64,000 bases of DNA from Syntrophaceticus sp050949745 (GTDB lineage: Bacteria > Bacillota > DSM-12270 > Thermacetogeniales > Thermacetogeniaceae): positions 62,001-126,000 of the forward strand of contig JBMNGF010000021.1 in assembly GCA_050949745.1 (NCBI GenBank), given 5' to 3'. A model generated the notes under the pieces. It saw only the letters and a program-made list of their open reading frames with translations. It was not told the origin of the DNA and made no database searches. Below, piece after piece: positions 33,811 to 42,747 of the stretch. The position numbers and the translations under genes are program-made. Position 1 is the first letter of the stretch; each line of letters begins with the position of its first letter.

Positions 33811-34743
33811 TTGAAAATACTATTTTGTGGTACAGCCCAGTTTGCTGTACCTACGTTAGAATACTTGATAGAGAATAAATGGGATTTGGTAGGTGCTGTG
33901 ACCCAACCTGACCGGCGGCAGGGCCGTGGCCGGAAGATCGCTCCACCAGCGGTTAAAGAATTTCTTGCAGGGTCTTTGCCTGTTTATCAACCAGCGACTA
34001 CTCAAGAATTAATTGAAATTATTAATAAATACAATATTAAACCAGATGTGATCGTTGTGGTTGCCTATGGAATGCTTTTGCCATTGGAAATTCTCAATCT
34101 ACCTCCCCTAGGGTGCATCAATCTCCATCCTTCACTCCTTCCTAAATATCGGGGTGCTGCACCTATACAGCGTGCAATTATGAATGGGGAGCAGATGACT
34201 GGCATTACAACCATGTATCTGTCACCAGAGATGGATGCGGGAGATATTATTCTTCAGGAGGAAGCAGAGATCCCTGTAGGTGCCACTGCTGGAGAATTGG
34301 GGGCTTGCTTCGCTGAGCGGGGAGCAGTACTGATGGAGAAGACTCTGAGTATGCTGCGGCAGGGAACTGCACCACGACATCCCCAGGAACACCATCTGGC
34401 TACTTATGCGCCTCCACTCCGCAAGGAAGAGGCCCAAATAGATTGGAGCCGTACTGCGAAAGAGATTGTCAATCAGATCAATGGTATGAATCCTAAACCT
34501 GGGGCGTATACTGTGCTAGAAGAAGGTAAAACGCTAAAATTATGGCAGGGCTCTATCAATGACAAGATTTCTAGTTATGTTCCCGGGGAGGTTGTAGAAT
34601 GTGACCCTAAAACCGGTTTTATTGTGCAGACCGGGTGTGGACAAATTCTACTGACAGAGGTACAGCCTGCAGGTCGTAAAAGGATGAGTGGATCTGAGTT
34701 TGTCCGGGGTTATAATATCGCAGCTGGTTTACGCTTAGGATAA
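33811..34743 (+). CDS. fmt: methionyl-tRNA formyltransferase
   Basis: Fmt formylates initiator Met-tRNA. It opens LKILFCGTAQFAVPTLEYL and carries the SLLPKYRGAAPIQRAIMNGEQMTGITTM active-site region and the C-terminal ATYAPPLRKEEAQIDW. TTG 33811 gives 310 aa and starts at the Rossmann strand; the longer frame from 33727 lies within def. An RBS is seen in AAGGGGGGG, 9-16 bases upstream. Confidence 0.96.
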   Translation: MKILFCGTAQFAVPTLEYLIENKWDLVGAVTQPDRRQGRGRKIAPPAVKEFLAGSLPVYQPATTQELIEIINKYNIKPDVIVVVAYGMLLPLEILNLPPLGCINLHPSLLPKYRGAAPIQRAIMNGEQMTGITTMYLSPEMDAGDIILQEEAEIPVGATAGELGACFAERGAVLMEKTLSMLRQGTAPRHPQEHHLATYAPPLRKEEAQIDWSRTAKEIVNQINGMNPKPGAYTVLEEGKTLKLWQGSINDKISSYVPGEVVECDPKTGFIVQTGCGQILLTEVQPAGRKRMSGSEFVRGYNIAAGLRLG

Positions 34744-34778
34744 AAGCAGTAAAAACCGAAGTAAGGTGGTTGTAATTA

Positions 34779-36149
34779 TTGAGTAAGTCTAAGGTATCTC
34801 CTGCTAGGGATGGGGCACTGCGTGTGCTCCTGGCTGTGGAAAAAAACGGTGCTTATGCAAATCTAGAGATGCAGAAAAATGCAAGGCGATGGAAGCTAGC
34901 AGCCAGTGATACTGCTTTTTTAACTGAGTTGGTATATGGGACCCTGCGCAGACAGGGTACTTTAGACTATGTGATCGATCAATTCAGTAAGGTTACTGTT
35001 GCCCGAATGAATGATTGCATACGCTGTATTGTGCGGATGGGTGTATATCAGCTTCTCTATCTGGACAGGGTCCCTGCGAGAGCTGTCTGTAATGAAGCTG
35101 TGGAAATGGTAAAAAGTCGTAGACTTTACGGCTTAACAGGTTTTGTAAACGCTCTGTTGCGTAAAATCAGTCGTGAAAAAGAGCGGATTGTCTTTCCTGA
35201 TCCAGAGAAGGAAACTGCACTTTGTTTGAGTGTCAAACACTCCCATCCTCTGTGGCTGGTGGAACGCTGGTTGACGCGTTTTGGAGAGGAAGAAACCGCT
35301 TCATTATGTGTGGCTAATAATGAGCCTCCACCTGTAGTGCTGCGCTGTAATACTTTAAAAATCACACCACACCAACTTATTGAAAGGCTTACTGAAGAGG
35401 GGTTGAGCGTTCGCCCTAGTGCTTTAGTGCCTGAGGGGATCATTGTAGAGAGAGCATCTTTTCTGCCTGAACTGCCATCTTTTCGAGAGGGGCTGTATAC
35501 TGTGCAGGATGAGAGTTCTATGATCGCCTCCTCTGTTCTTAATCCACCTCCTGGAGCGTTTGTTATCGATGCTTGCAGCGGGCCGGGCGGCAAAACCACC
35601 CACCTTGCTCAATTGATGAAGAATAAGGGGAAAATCCTGGCTCTTGATGTCCATGAACATCGCCTGAAGCTTGTGGAAGATACCTGCAGGAGGTTAGGGG
35701 TAACCATTGTCGAAACCAAACTTCTTGATGCCAGAGAATTACCTGATCAGCTCAGGGAAAAAGCAGATTATATTCTAGTGGATGTACCCTGCTCCGGTCT
35801 GGGAGTGATACGCAGACGGCCCGATCTCAGGTGGCGGGTTGAGTTGGGTGATTTAAAGCTTCATGCCAAACAACAGAAGGAGATTCTAAAACAGGCTGGT
35901 AAGTGCTTGAAAACAGGTGGAATACTACTTTACAGCACCTGTTCTACAGAACCGGAGGAGAATACAGGGGTTGTCAATTCATTTTTAAAGGAATACACTT
36001 GTTTTAAGCCGGAAGCTCTGCTTCCATTACTACCATTTTCTTTGGTTGAAAGTTGCGACAGGACAGATGCTTTAAAGGGTTTTCTGCAACTGCTGCCTCA
36101 CCGGCACGGTAACGATGGGTTTTTCCTGGCCTGTCTAAGAAAAATTTAG
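34779..36149 (+). CDS. rsmB: 16S rRNA (cytosine-967-C5)-methyltransferase
   Basis: This 456-aa protein has the NusB-like RNA-binding N-terminal domain (about residues 5-140) and a SAM-dependent methyltransferase domain: DACSGPGGKTTHLAQ, the PCSGLGVIRRRPDLRW motif and the catalytic-cysteine region YSTCSTEPEEN. The start is TTG 34779 after AAGGTGG. In many Clostridia rlmN and a PP2C phosphatase gene follow rsmB; here the FHA gene follows directly. Confidence 0.96.
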   Translation: MSKSKVSPARDGALRVLLAVEKNGAYANLEMQKNARRWKLAASDTAFLTELVYGTLRRQGTLDYVIDQFSKVTVARMNDCIRCIVRMGVYQLLYLDRVPARAVCNEAVEMVKSRRLYGLTGFVNALLRKISREKERIVFPDPEKETALCLSVKHSHPLWLVERWLTRFGEEETASLCVANNEPPPVVLRCNTLKITPHQLIERLTEEGLSVRPSALVPEGIIVERASFLPELPSFREGLYTVQDESSMIASSVLNPPPGAFVIDACSGPGGKTTHLAQLMKNKGKILALDVHEHRLKLVEDTCRRLGVTIVETKLLDARELPDQLREKADYILVDVPCSGLGVIRRRPDLRWRVELGDLKLHAKQQKEILKQAGKCLKTGGILLYSTCSTEPEENTGVVNSFLKEYTCFKPEALLPLLPFSLVESCDRTDALKGFLQLLPHRHGNDGFFLACLRKI

Positions 36150-36165
36150 GAGAGCAGGTGAATCC

Positions 36166-36921
36166 ATGAATTTAGATGACTTAGAAAGTGTGATAACTAA
36201 ATTCTGGGAGGGTATTTTTCGTAAAGGTAAGCGACCTATCCAACCGGTGGAAATGGCCAGGGCATTAGTACGGGAGATGGTGGTTCAGAGACGGGTCAGT
36301 GTTTCCCGAGTCTATGTCCCCAATATTTTCGAAGTCAGTTTAAGTGAAAAAGATTTTCAAAAGAGTGCGCCTTTACATGGTGCTCTCTCCGAAGAGCTGG
36401 CAGTGCATGTTAAAAACAAGGCGAGAGAAAAAGAGTATACTTTGATCGGAAGGCCTAAAGTTAAGTTTATTGAAGATGAATCTCTGGAACTAGGAGATAT
36501 CACCATCAATTCTGCCTTTTCATCGGAGCTTCCTCTGGAAGAACCATCAGAGCATACAATCCTGGAAGAACCATCAGATAACACAATAATCTTTGACAAG
36601 AAAGAAACCCAAGGGGTGGTTTCAGGTAAGAGCTATCGTATAGCTGTTGTCAGTGGCCCTGACCAGGGAAAGAGCATTTTTGTTCAGGGTGAAGAACCTT
36701 ACTATATAGGTCGAAAAAGCACTAACCATTTGGTTCTGACAGATATTAACGCATCCAGAGAGCATATCAGGCTGGAGAAGTACGGTGATCTTCTGCGGCT
36801 TATTGATATGGGAAGTAAAAATGGAACATTTGTTGATGGAATTCGTATAGAGCAGTATGAGCTAAAAGTTGGGGATGAATTTATGATTGGAGAGAACGTT
36901 TTTCGAGTTGAAGGGAGTTAA
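36166..36921 (+). CDS. DUF3662 and FHA domain-containing protein (FhaA-like)
   Basis: This 251-aa protein has an N-terminal DUF3662 domain (about residues 1-100), a linker with two repeats (EEPSEHTI and EEPSDNTI, Thr131 and Thr140), and a C-terminal FHA domain (about 157-245) with the phospho-threonine-binding residues in IGRKSTNH, the ASREH segment and SKNGTF. FHA domains bind phospho-Thr made by PknB-type kinases; in actinobacteria FhaA acts in cell-wall precursor control. The linker threonines are possible PknB targets. It sits ahead of the SEDS, PBP and PknB genes. Confidence 0.9.
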   Translation: MNLDDLESVITKFWEGIFRKGKRPIQPVEMARALVREMVVQRRVSVSRVYVPNIFEVSLSEKDFQKSAPLHGALSEELAVHVKNKAREKEYTLIGRPKVKFIEDESLELGDITINSAFSSELPLEEPSEHTILEEPSDNTIIFDKKETQGVVSGKSYRIAVVSGPDQGKSIFVQGEEPYYIGRKSTNHLVLTDINASREHIRLEKYGDLLRLIDMGSKNGTFVDGIRIEQYELKVGDEFMIGENVFRVEGS

Positions 36922-36924
36922 GCC

Positions 36925-38616
36925 ATGATTTGGCTGGTATTAGCTCTGAAATACTTGATTTTGCTGTTAATATGTCTTTTTGTTTTCGTTGTTTTTATTA
37001 ACAGTAGAACAGGTAGAAAAATTAATAGGGCTGCTCTTATTGTTCATCGTTCAGGTTCTGATGCGGTGCCTGTAGGGAAACGCTGGAATATAGGGAAAGG
37101 GCTGATACTGGGAAGGGGCAGTGATTGTAATGTGATTCTTCCTGATCCCTACGTCTCTAGCCAGCATGTCCGTATTACCCTACAGAATGGTAGATATTAT
37201 GTCACCGATTTGGGCAGCACTAATGGCACTCTGTTTGATGAACAAGCTCTCATAACGCCACAGATACTCCATGATGGATCAAAACTCAAAATTGGAGAGT
37301 TTATATTAAGTGCTGAGGTGCCAGAGCAGGCTAAAGCTAGTAGTTCTTTTTTATTGGCATTGTTTTCTGGGATGGTTCTTGCCGCAGGTAGTCTGGAATT
37401 ATACAGAGAACAGTTATTAGGTTCTCAAGAGATAGCTCTGCTGGCTATGGCTGCAGTGTTTATGGTCGTTTCTTCGATAATAGTCGAATATAGGGCAAAG
37501 GGTCAACCATTAATTATTCATCTGATAGGTGTTCTTACAGCTCTAGGTCTAATATTTATCTTCAGGGTTGATCCCTATTATGGATTGCGCCAAGCGTATT
37601 GGGTGTTAGCGGGCTATACTATTTTCTGGCTTACTCAAATATTTCTGTCTGAATACAAACGGCTCCTTGATTATAAGTATATCTTTATGGTTTTGAGCAT
37701 TGTTTTTCTTGTGTTTACTATTGTATTTGGTGTGGAAGCTGGGGGTGCACGGAGTTGGCTTTCTCTGGGGTCCTTTCGCTTTCAGCCATCAGAGTTTGTT
37801 AAGGTTTTTATGGTAGTTTTTCTGGCGGGTTATCTTGAGGAAAACAGGGATATTTTAAGGGTAGGGACACTTAAGCTGGGGCGTTTTTATCTTCCGGATT
37901 GGCCTTATTTGGGCCCCCTCCTGGCAGTTTGCGGCCTTTCCCTTCTCCTTTTGGTTTTCCAGAAGGACCTGGGGATGGCTCTGCTTTTTTTCGCAATATT
38001 TCTGGTGATGGTTTATGTTGCTACAGAGCGCTCTCATTTCCTTTTCCTTGGCCTAGGACTTTTTTCTGTCGGTGCTGTTTTGATGTTCTTCATTTTTCCC
38101 CATGTTCAAACTAGGATGATGATCTTTCTCGATCCCTGGGAGCAGCTAGATAGCAGTTATCAGATTGTTCAATCCCTTTTTGCTATTAGCGGAGGAGGCA
38201 TTTTCGGGCAGGGGTTGGGAAGCGGTTTTCCTGATCTGATACCGGCTGTGCATACAGACTTTATTTTTTCCCTGATCGGGGAGGAGTTAGGGCTTTTAGG
38301 ACTGTTGATAATTTTGGGGACCTATTTTTTGCTGGTTTGGAAGGGTCTGCAGGTTTCTCTTAAAACCCCTGATGGGTTTGGGAGCCTTTTGGCGTGCGGA
38401 TTCAGCGCTATTCTTGCTCTGCAAACATTGATTATTATCGGTGGGGTGACCAACTTGATTCCACTTACCGGAATTCCTCTGCCCTTTTTGAGCTATGGAG
38501 GCAGTTCATTTATTTCCAACTGCTTTTTGATGGGAATACTCTATAAAGTTAGTGTGGATAGCGAAAAAGATGTAGATGAGTGGATTGTGCCTGAGGAAAG
38601 TGTAGTGAACCACTAA
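36925..38616 (+). CDS. FHA domain fused to a FtsW/RodA/SpoVE (SEDS) peptidoglycan glycosyltransferase
   Basis: This 563-aa fusion has an N-terminal membrane segment (about residues 3-24), an FHA domain (about 36-130; LGRGSDCNVILP, SSQHVRI, LGSTNGT) and then a SEDS polymerase with about ten membrane segments. SEDS landmarks are SLGSFRFQPSEFVKVFM, GGGIFGQGLGSG, TDFIFSLIGEELG and PLTGIPLPFLSYGGSS. The SEDS part polymerises lipid II with the transpeptidase encoded next. In most relatives FHA and SEDS proteins are separate genes; the fusion would place a phospho-Thr reader on the polymerase itself. The frame is open throughout with no frameshift. Confidence 0.92.
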   Translation: MIWLVLALKYLILLLICLFVFVVFINSRTGRKINRAALIVHRSGSDAVPVGKRWNIGKGLILGRGSDCNVILPDPYVSSQHVRITLQNGRYYVTDLGSTNGTLFDEQALITPQILHDGSKLKIGEFILSAEVPEQAKASSSFLLALFSGMVLAAGSLELYREQLLGSQEIALLAMAAVFMVVSSIIVEYRAKGQPLIIHLIGVLTALGLIFIFRVDPYYGLRQAYWVLAGYTIFWLTQIFLSEYKRLLDYKYIFMVLSIVFLVFTIVFGVEAGGARSWLSLGSFRFQPSEFVKVFMVVFLAGYLEENRDILRVGTLKLGRFYLPDWPYLGPLLAVCGLSLLLLVFQKDLGMALLFFAIFLVMVYVATERSHFLFLGLGLFSVGAVLMFFIFPHVQTRMMIFLDPWEQLDSSYQIVQSLFAISGGGIFGQGLGSGFPDLIPAVHTDFIFSLIGEELGLLGLLIILGTYFLLVWKGLQVSLKTPDGFGSLLACGFSAILALQTLIIIGGVTNLIPLTGIPLPFLSYGGSSFISNCFLMGILYKVSVDSEKDVDEWIVPEESVVNH

Positions 38617-38634
38617 GAAAAGAGGAACATCCGA

Positions 38635-40035
38635 ATGCGTCAAGCAGTGAAGAAATTTCTTGTATTTATAGCTGTCTGTTTTGTAATCTATGCTGGGTAT
38701 CTTATTTGTCTTGTAATTATCCAGGGCCCTGTTTTGAGCAACCATGGCGCTAATCCAAGGCCTTGGATTATTGAAAGCCGCGTTGTTCGAGGAGGAATTT
38801 ATGCGCGTAATGGCGAAAAAATAGTCGAAAGTGTTGTCGATGGGGATAAAATAGACAGAATATACCATTATCCACAGCAGTATGCTCATTTGACCGGCTA
38901 TCATTCTAGGCGTCTGGGTAAAACAGGCCTGGAAAATGCATATGACCAGGAGCTGTTAGGTATAAAAGGCAGTTCTAAGAGGAACCTGGAGGCACGCTGG
39001 GGCATAAAAAGAACTGAAGGGGATAATATCTATCTTACCATTGACCATGATCTGCAGATGAAAGCTTGGGAATTGCTCTCTCCTTATAAAGGGGCTGTGG
39101 TTGCTCTAGATCCTAGGAATGGTGAGATATTAGCAATGGTCAGCTCCCCAAGCTTTGATCCTAATAAGAACAATTTAGATGAAAATTGGGATCAGCTGCG
39201 GCAAGATGATGACCATCCGCTGCTGAGCAGATCCTGTCAGGGTTTATATCCTCCAGGATCTATTATGAAAATTGTTACTGCTGCAGTGGGACTGGGCAAA
39301 TTCCCTCAATTAGGAAATGAGTACTATGACTGCCAGGGTCAGCTTACTATTGAGGGGCGGGTCTTGCCTGATTTAAGAGTACATGGCAGAGTAGACTTAG
39401 AAAAAGCGTTAGCTAAATCATGTAACTCATACTTTGCTAATCTGGGGTTGGAAATCGGTAGTGGAGACTATATAAAAGGTCTTCAGGATTTTGGCTGGGG
39501 AGAAAGAATTCCCTTTGACCTTCCGACAGAAGGGATTCCTTTAGAACAGAAGAGTTTGCAAAACGCCAACGGACTCGCGGAATCCGCTATGGGGCAGGGG
39601 GAAATTTTGGTCAGCCCATTGTTTATGGCAATGGTTACAGGAGCTATTGGTAACAAAGGGGTTATGATGAATCCCTGTCTCGTGAAAGAAATTCATTCAC
39701 CTGAGGGCAAGGTGCTCTGGGAACAGGATCCCCGTTTTCTAAGGGTGGTGGCTGAGCCGGAAATCGCCGGGCAGGTTCAGGAAGGGATGCTTAGCGTTGT
39801 ACAGCCCGGAGGTACCGGGACAGCAGCTTCTCTGCCGGGGATTGAAGTGGTAGGTAAGACAGGTTCTGCGGAAAATCCAGCAGGGCGTACTCATGCCTGG
39901 TTTGTAGCCTCTGCGCCTGCTCATCTGCCTGAGGTGGCGGTTAGTGTTATCATAGAACATGGCGGACAGGGAGGATCAGCTGCAGCACCCATCGCTAGAG
40001 AAATTATAAAGCTTGCCCTATCAGGGGAGGGTTAA
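38635..40035 (+). CDS. penicillin-binding protein 2 type transpeptidase (PbpA-like)
   Basis: This 466-aa class B PBP has one membrane segment (about residues 8-30), a short dimerisation/pedestal region and a transpeptidase domain with Ser209-Ile-Met-Lys212 (SxxK), Ser262-Cys-Asn264 (SxN) and Lys408-Thr-Gly-Ser411 (KTGS). The size and arrangement match PbpA of actinobacteria and Clostridia, which works with the neighbouring SEDS protein. It is followed two bases later by pknB. Confidence 0.94.
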   Translation: MRQAVKKFLVFIAVCFVIYAGYLICLVIIQGPVLSNHGANPRPWIIESRVVRGGIYARNGEKIVESVVDGDKIDRIYHYPQQYAHLTGYHSRRLGKTGLENAYDQELLGIKGSSKRNLEARWGIKRTEGDNIYLTIDHDLQMKAWELLSPYKGAVVALDPRNGEILAMVSSPSFDPNKNNLDENWDQLRQDDDHPLLSRSCQGLYPPGSIMKIVTAAVGLGKFPQLGNEYYDCQGQLTIEGRVLPDLRVHGRVDLEKALAKSCNSYFANLGLEIGSGDYIKGLQDFGWGERIPFDLPTEGIPLEQKSLQNANGLAESAMGQGEILVSPLFMAMVTGAIGNKGVMMNPCLVKEIHSPEGKVLWEQDPRFLRVVAEPEIAGQVQEGMLSVVQPGGTGTAASLPGIEVVGKTGSAENPAGRTHAWFVASAPAHLPEVAVSVIIEHGGQGGSAAAPIAREIIKLALSGEG

Positions 40036-40037
40036 TA

Positions 40038-41855
40038 ATGATCGGAAAATTATTTGGTAACAGGTATGAAATTATCGCCAAGCTCGGTGCCGGTGGAATG
40101 GCTAATGTTTATAAGGCTCGTTGCACTATTTTAAACCGGATTGTCACTGTCAAGATTTTGCGAAGTGAATTGGCTGAAGATAAGGATTTTGTTCGCCGTT
40201 TTCAGAATGAGGCGCAGGCAGTAGCTTTGCTATCTCATCCCAATATTGTGAGCATCTATGATGTGGGAGAGGAGAATGGCCTGCCATATTTGGTAATGGA
40301 ATATGTGGAAGGGAAAAATCTCAAAGAGTTAATCCGCAGCGAGGGTGCACTCTCTCCTTCAGAAGTGGTGAATATCGGTATTCAGGTATGTGCTGCTCTT
40401 GGTCATGCTCACAGTAAAGGAATTATACACAGAGATGTCAAGCCCCATAACATCCTGGTTGCACCTGAAGGGCAGATCAAGGTAACTGATTTTGGATTGG
40501 CACGCTTTCTTTCCGTGCCCAGTGCTACTATGACTCAGTCAGGTACAGTAATGGGTTCAGTACATTACTTTTCCCCGGAACAGGCTCGCGGGGAGGAGGC
40601 TGATGCTCAGTCAGATATTTACTCCCTTGGAACTGTACTATATGAGGCTGTTTCCGGGCATGTACCTTTTCAAGGGGACAGTCCAGTTTCTATTGCTCTT
40701 AAGCATTTACAGGAAGAACCCCCTGGATTGCATATAGAAAACCAATCTATTCCCAAAGAACTTGAACAGATTATTATGAAAGCAATGGCCAAGAAGCCGG
40801 AATTGCGTTTTTTATCTGCAGAGGAAATGCAGGGAGCTCTGGATAATATCGATGGGTTCAGCGCCCCTGAGGAGGAACTTACCAGGGCTATTCCTATCCC
40901 TGTGATACCGGAGAAAAAAACTGTTAAGAAGAGGAAACTGCATCCTGCTGCCATCGCGGCGATAGTTGTCGGTATCCTACTTCTGTTTGCAGGTATGGGT
41001 TATGCTTTCTTTGCATGGTATTTTGGCGGTACTGTTGCAGTACCTGATGTTATCGGGCAGACAGAATCAGAGGCTGCTGAGAAGCTGAAAAGTGAGGGCT
41101 TTGAGGTAGAAGCCAATGAGGTCTTTGACCAGGGCAAAGAGGTCGATGTTGTAGTTCAGCAGGACCCTGTTGCCGGAATGGAAGTAAAAAAAGGCCGTCT
41201 GGTACGTATCTGGGTCAATAAAGGTCCCAGCAGTGTCTGGCTCCCCGATTTTACAGGTGCGGCTGAAAGGGAAGCCCGGCTTGCTCTGGAGGGACGAGAT
41301 TTTATAGTAAAACTAACTAGAGAGAATCATGATAGTATACCTGAGGGCTGTGTGATACGGCAGTCTCCTGAGGGGGATCAAAATCAACCTAAAGGCACTG
41401 AGGTTACCCTTGTAGTGAGTAAGGGACCTGTTATCAGAGATGTCTATGTTCCGGCTTTATTGGGGTTAAATGTGGAACAGGCGAAAGATGCTCTAGCTGC
41501 AGTAGGGTTGAATTTGGGTGAGATTAAGGAGGAAGAGAGCAGCGAGAAAAAGGGTGTTATAATTAAACAGGATGTAGAACCTGGTTCAACTGTGAAAAAG
41601 GGTGGAAAAATAAATGTTGTTATCAGCAGCGGTGAACCACCGAAAGATGAAGAGCCTCAAGAAGTTGAATTGGAGATAAATGTTCCAGCTGCAGGGGAAG
41701 TAAGGGTGGTTGTAAAGGATGCTCAAGGTACCAGAGAGGTCTATAAAAAGGCCCATGAAGCCGGGGATGAAGTTGAACAATATTTTCAGGTTTATCCGCC
41801 AGGGGAGTTTCAGATCTATTATCAGGGTAAGCTCAACAAGACTATTCCATTTTGA
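40038..41855 (+). CDS. pknB: Stk1/PknB family serine/threonine kinase with PASTA domains
   Basis: This 605-aa kinase senses muropeptides or lipid II. The kinase domain (about residues 8-270) has the glycine loop LGAGGMANVY, Lys39, the catalytic loop HRDVKPHN (Asp133), DFG at 151 and SPEQARGE. One membrane segment (about 305-329) leads to three PASTA repeats (about 333-535; VPDVIGQTESEAAEKLKSEGF, LPDFTG, VPALLGLNVEQAKDAL) and a 70-residue beta-rich tail. Likely targets are the FHA protein and the FHA-SEDS fusion just upstream. No PP2C-type phosphatase gene is present in the cluster. Confidence 0.96.
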   Translation: MIGKLFGNRYEIIAKLGAGGMANVYKARCTILNRIVTVKILRSELAEDKDFVRRFQNEAQAVALLSHPNIVSIYDVGEENGLPYLVMEYVEGKNLKELIRSEGALSPSEVVNIGIQVCAALGHAHSKGIIHRDVKPHNILVAPEGQIKVTDFGLARFLSVPSATMTQSGTVMGSVHYFSPEQARGEEADAQSDIYSLGTVLYEAVSGHVPFQGDSPVSIALKHLQEEPPGLHIENQSIPKELEQIIMKAMAKKPELRFLSAEEMQGALDNIDGFSAPEEELTRAIPIPVIPEKKTVKKRKLHPAAIAAIVVGILLLFAGMGYAFFAWYFGGTVAVPDVIGQTESEAAEKLKSEGFEVEANEVFDQGKEVDVVVQQDPVAGMEVKKGRLVRIWVNKGPSSVWLPDFTGAAEREARLALEGRDFIVKLTRENHDSIPEGCVIRQSPEGDQNQPKGTEVTLVVSKGPVIRDVYVPALLGLNVEQAKDALAAVGLNLGEIKEEESSEKKGVIIKQDVEPGSTVKKGGKINVVISSGEPPKDEEPQEVELEINVPAAGEVRVVVKDAQGTREVYKKAHEAGDEVEQYFQVYPPGEFQIYYQGKLNKTIPF

Positions 41856-41877
41856 TTGCTGATAAAGGAGGCCATTT

Positions 41878-42747
41878 GTGAAAGAAGGCTTGATCATCAA
41901 AGGCTATGGGGGGTTTTATTATGTCAGGTCAGCTGAGGAGACCTGGCGCTGCCGTGGGCGCGGTCGTCTTCGCCGTAAACAATCTCTACTGCCAGGTGAC
42001 CATGTTCAGTTCACACCTCTCGAAAATGGAGAGGGAGTCATTGAAACAATTAAAGAGCGCAAAAATGTTTTGCATCGGCCTCCTGTGGCTAATGTTGATC
42101 AGGTAATTCATGTGGTTTCCCTGGCCAAACCGGAACCTGATCTCAACTTGCTTGACCGCTCATTAGTAATCTGTGAGTTAGAGCGGCTCAGTGTGATAAT
42201 TTGTTTTAATAAAATAGACCTGCTTAATTCTGAACGGGCCGAAGAACTGGTAAACATCTATCGAAAAGCGGGGTATCACACAATATGTATATCAGCTCTT
42301 TTTGGTTATGGACTGGAGAAGTTATGTCAGGCTTTGGCCGATAAAATATCTGTTTTATCAGGTCCGTCAGGTGCCGGTAAATCCACACTTCTCAACTCTA
42401 TGGACCCTAATCTTTCTCTGGAAACAGGGGAGATCAGTAAGAAACTAAAAAGGGGGAGGCACACTACAAGGTATGTGTTTTTGATCCCTTTATGTGACGG
42501 GTTTGTTGCTGATACACCAGGCTTCAGCAATTTGGAACTCCCCTCTATGAAAAGGGTGGATTTATCTCGTTTCTTTCCGGAAATAAATGAATTTGCTGAC
42601 CAGTGTCGTTTTTACGATTGCATTCACTTGGATGAACCGGATTGTGCAGTAAAAAGCGCTCTGGATAAGGGATTGATCAGCAGCACTCGTTATGAAAATT
42701 ACAAACATTTACTACAAGAAATTATCAGCAAGGAGCGGATTTACTGA
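41878..42747 (+). CDS. rsgA: ribosome small subunit-dependent GTPase A
   Basis: This circularly permuted GTPase assists 30S maturation. The G motifs occur in permuted order: FNKIDL (G4), SAL (G5), LSGPSGAGKSTLLN (G1), HTTRYV (G2), ADTPGF (G3). The C-terminal zinc site is CRFYDCIHLDEPDCAVK. An OB fold forms the N-terminus. GTG 41878 follows GGAGG. Placement after pknB and before rpe is conserved in Firmicutes. It overlaps rpe by one base. Confidence 0.96.
   Translation: MKEGLIIKGYGGFYYVRSAEETWRCRGRGRLRRKQSLLPGDHVQFTPLENGEGVIETIKERKNVLHRPPVANVDQVIHVVSLAKPEPDLNLLDRSLVICELERLSVIICFNKIDLLNSERAEELVNIYRKAGYHTICISALFGYGLEKLCQALADKISVLSGPSGAGKSTLLNSMDPNLSLETGEISKKLKRGRHTTRYVFLIPLCDGFVADTPGFSNLELPSMKRVDLSRFFPEINEFADQCRFYDCIHLDEPDCAVKSALDKGLISSTRYENYKHLLQEIISKERIY

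Noticed and set aside
35126..35599. 157-codon open frame antisense to rsmB
   Set aside because: A shadow of the conserved methyltransferase gene, with no start signal.
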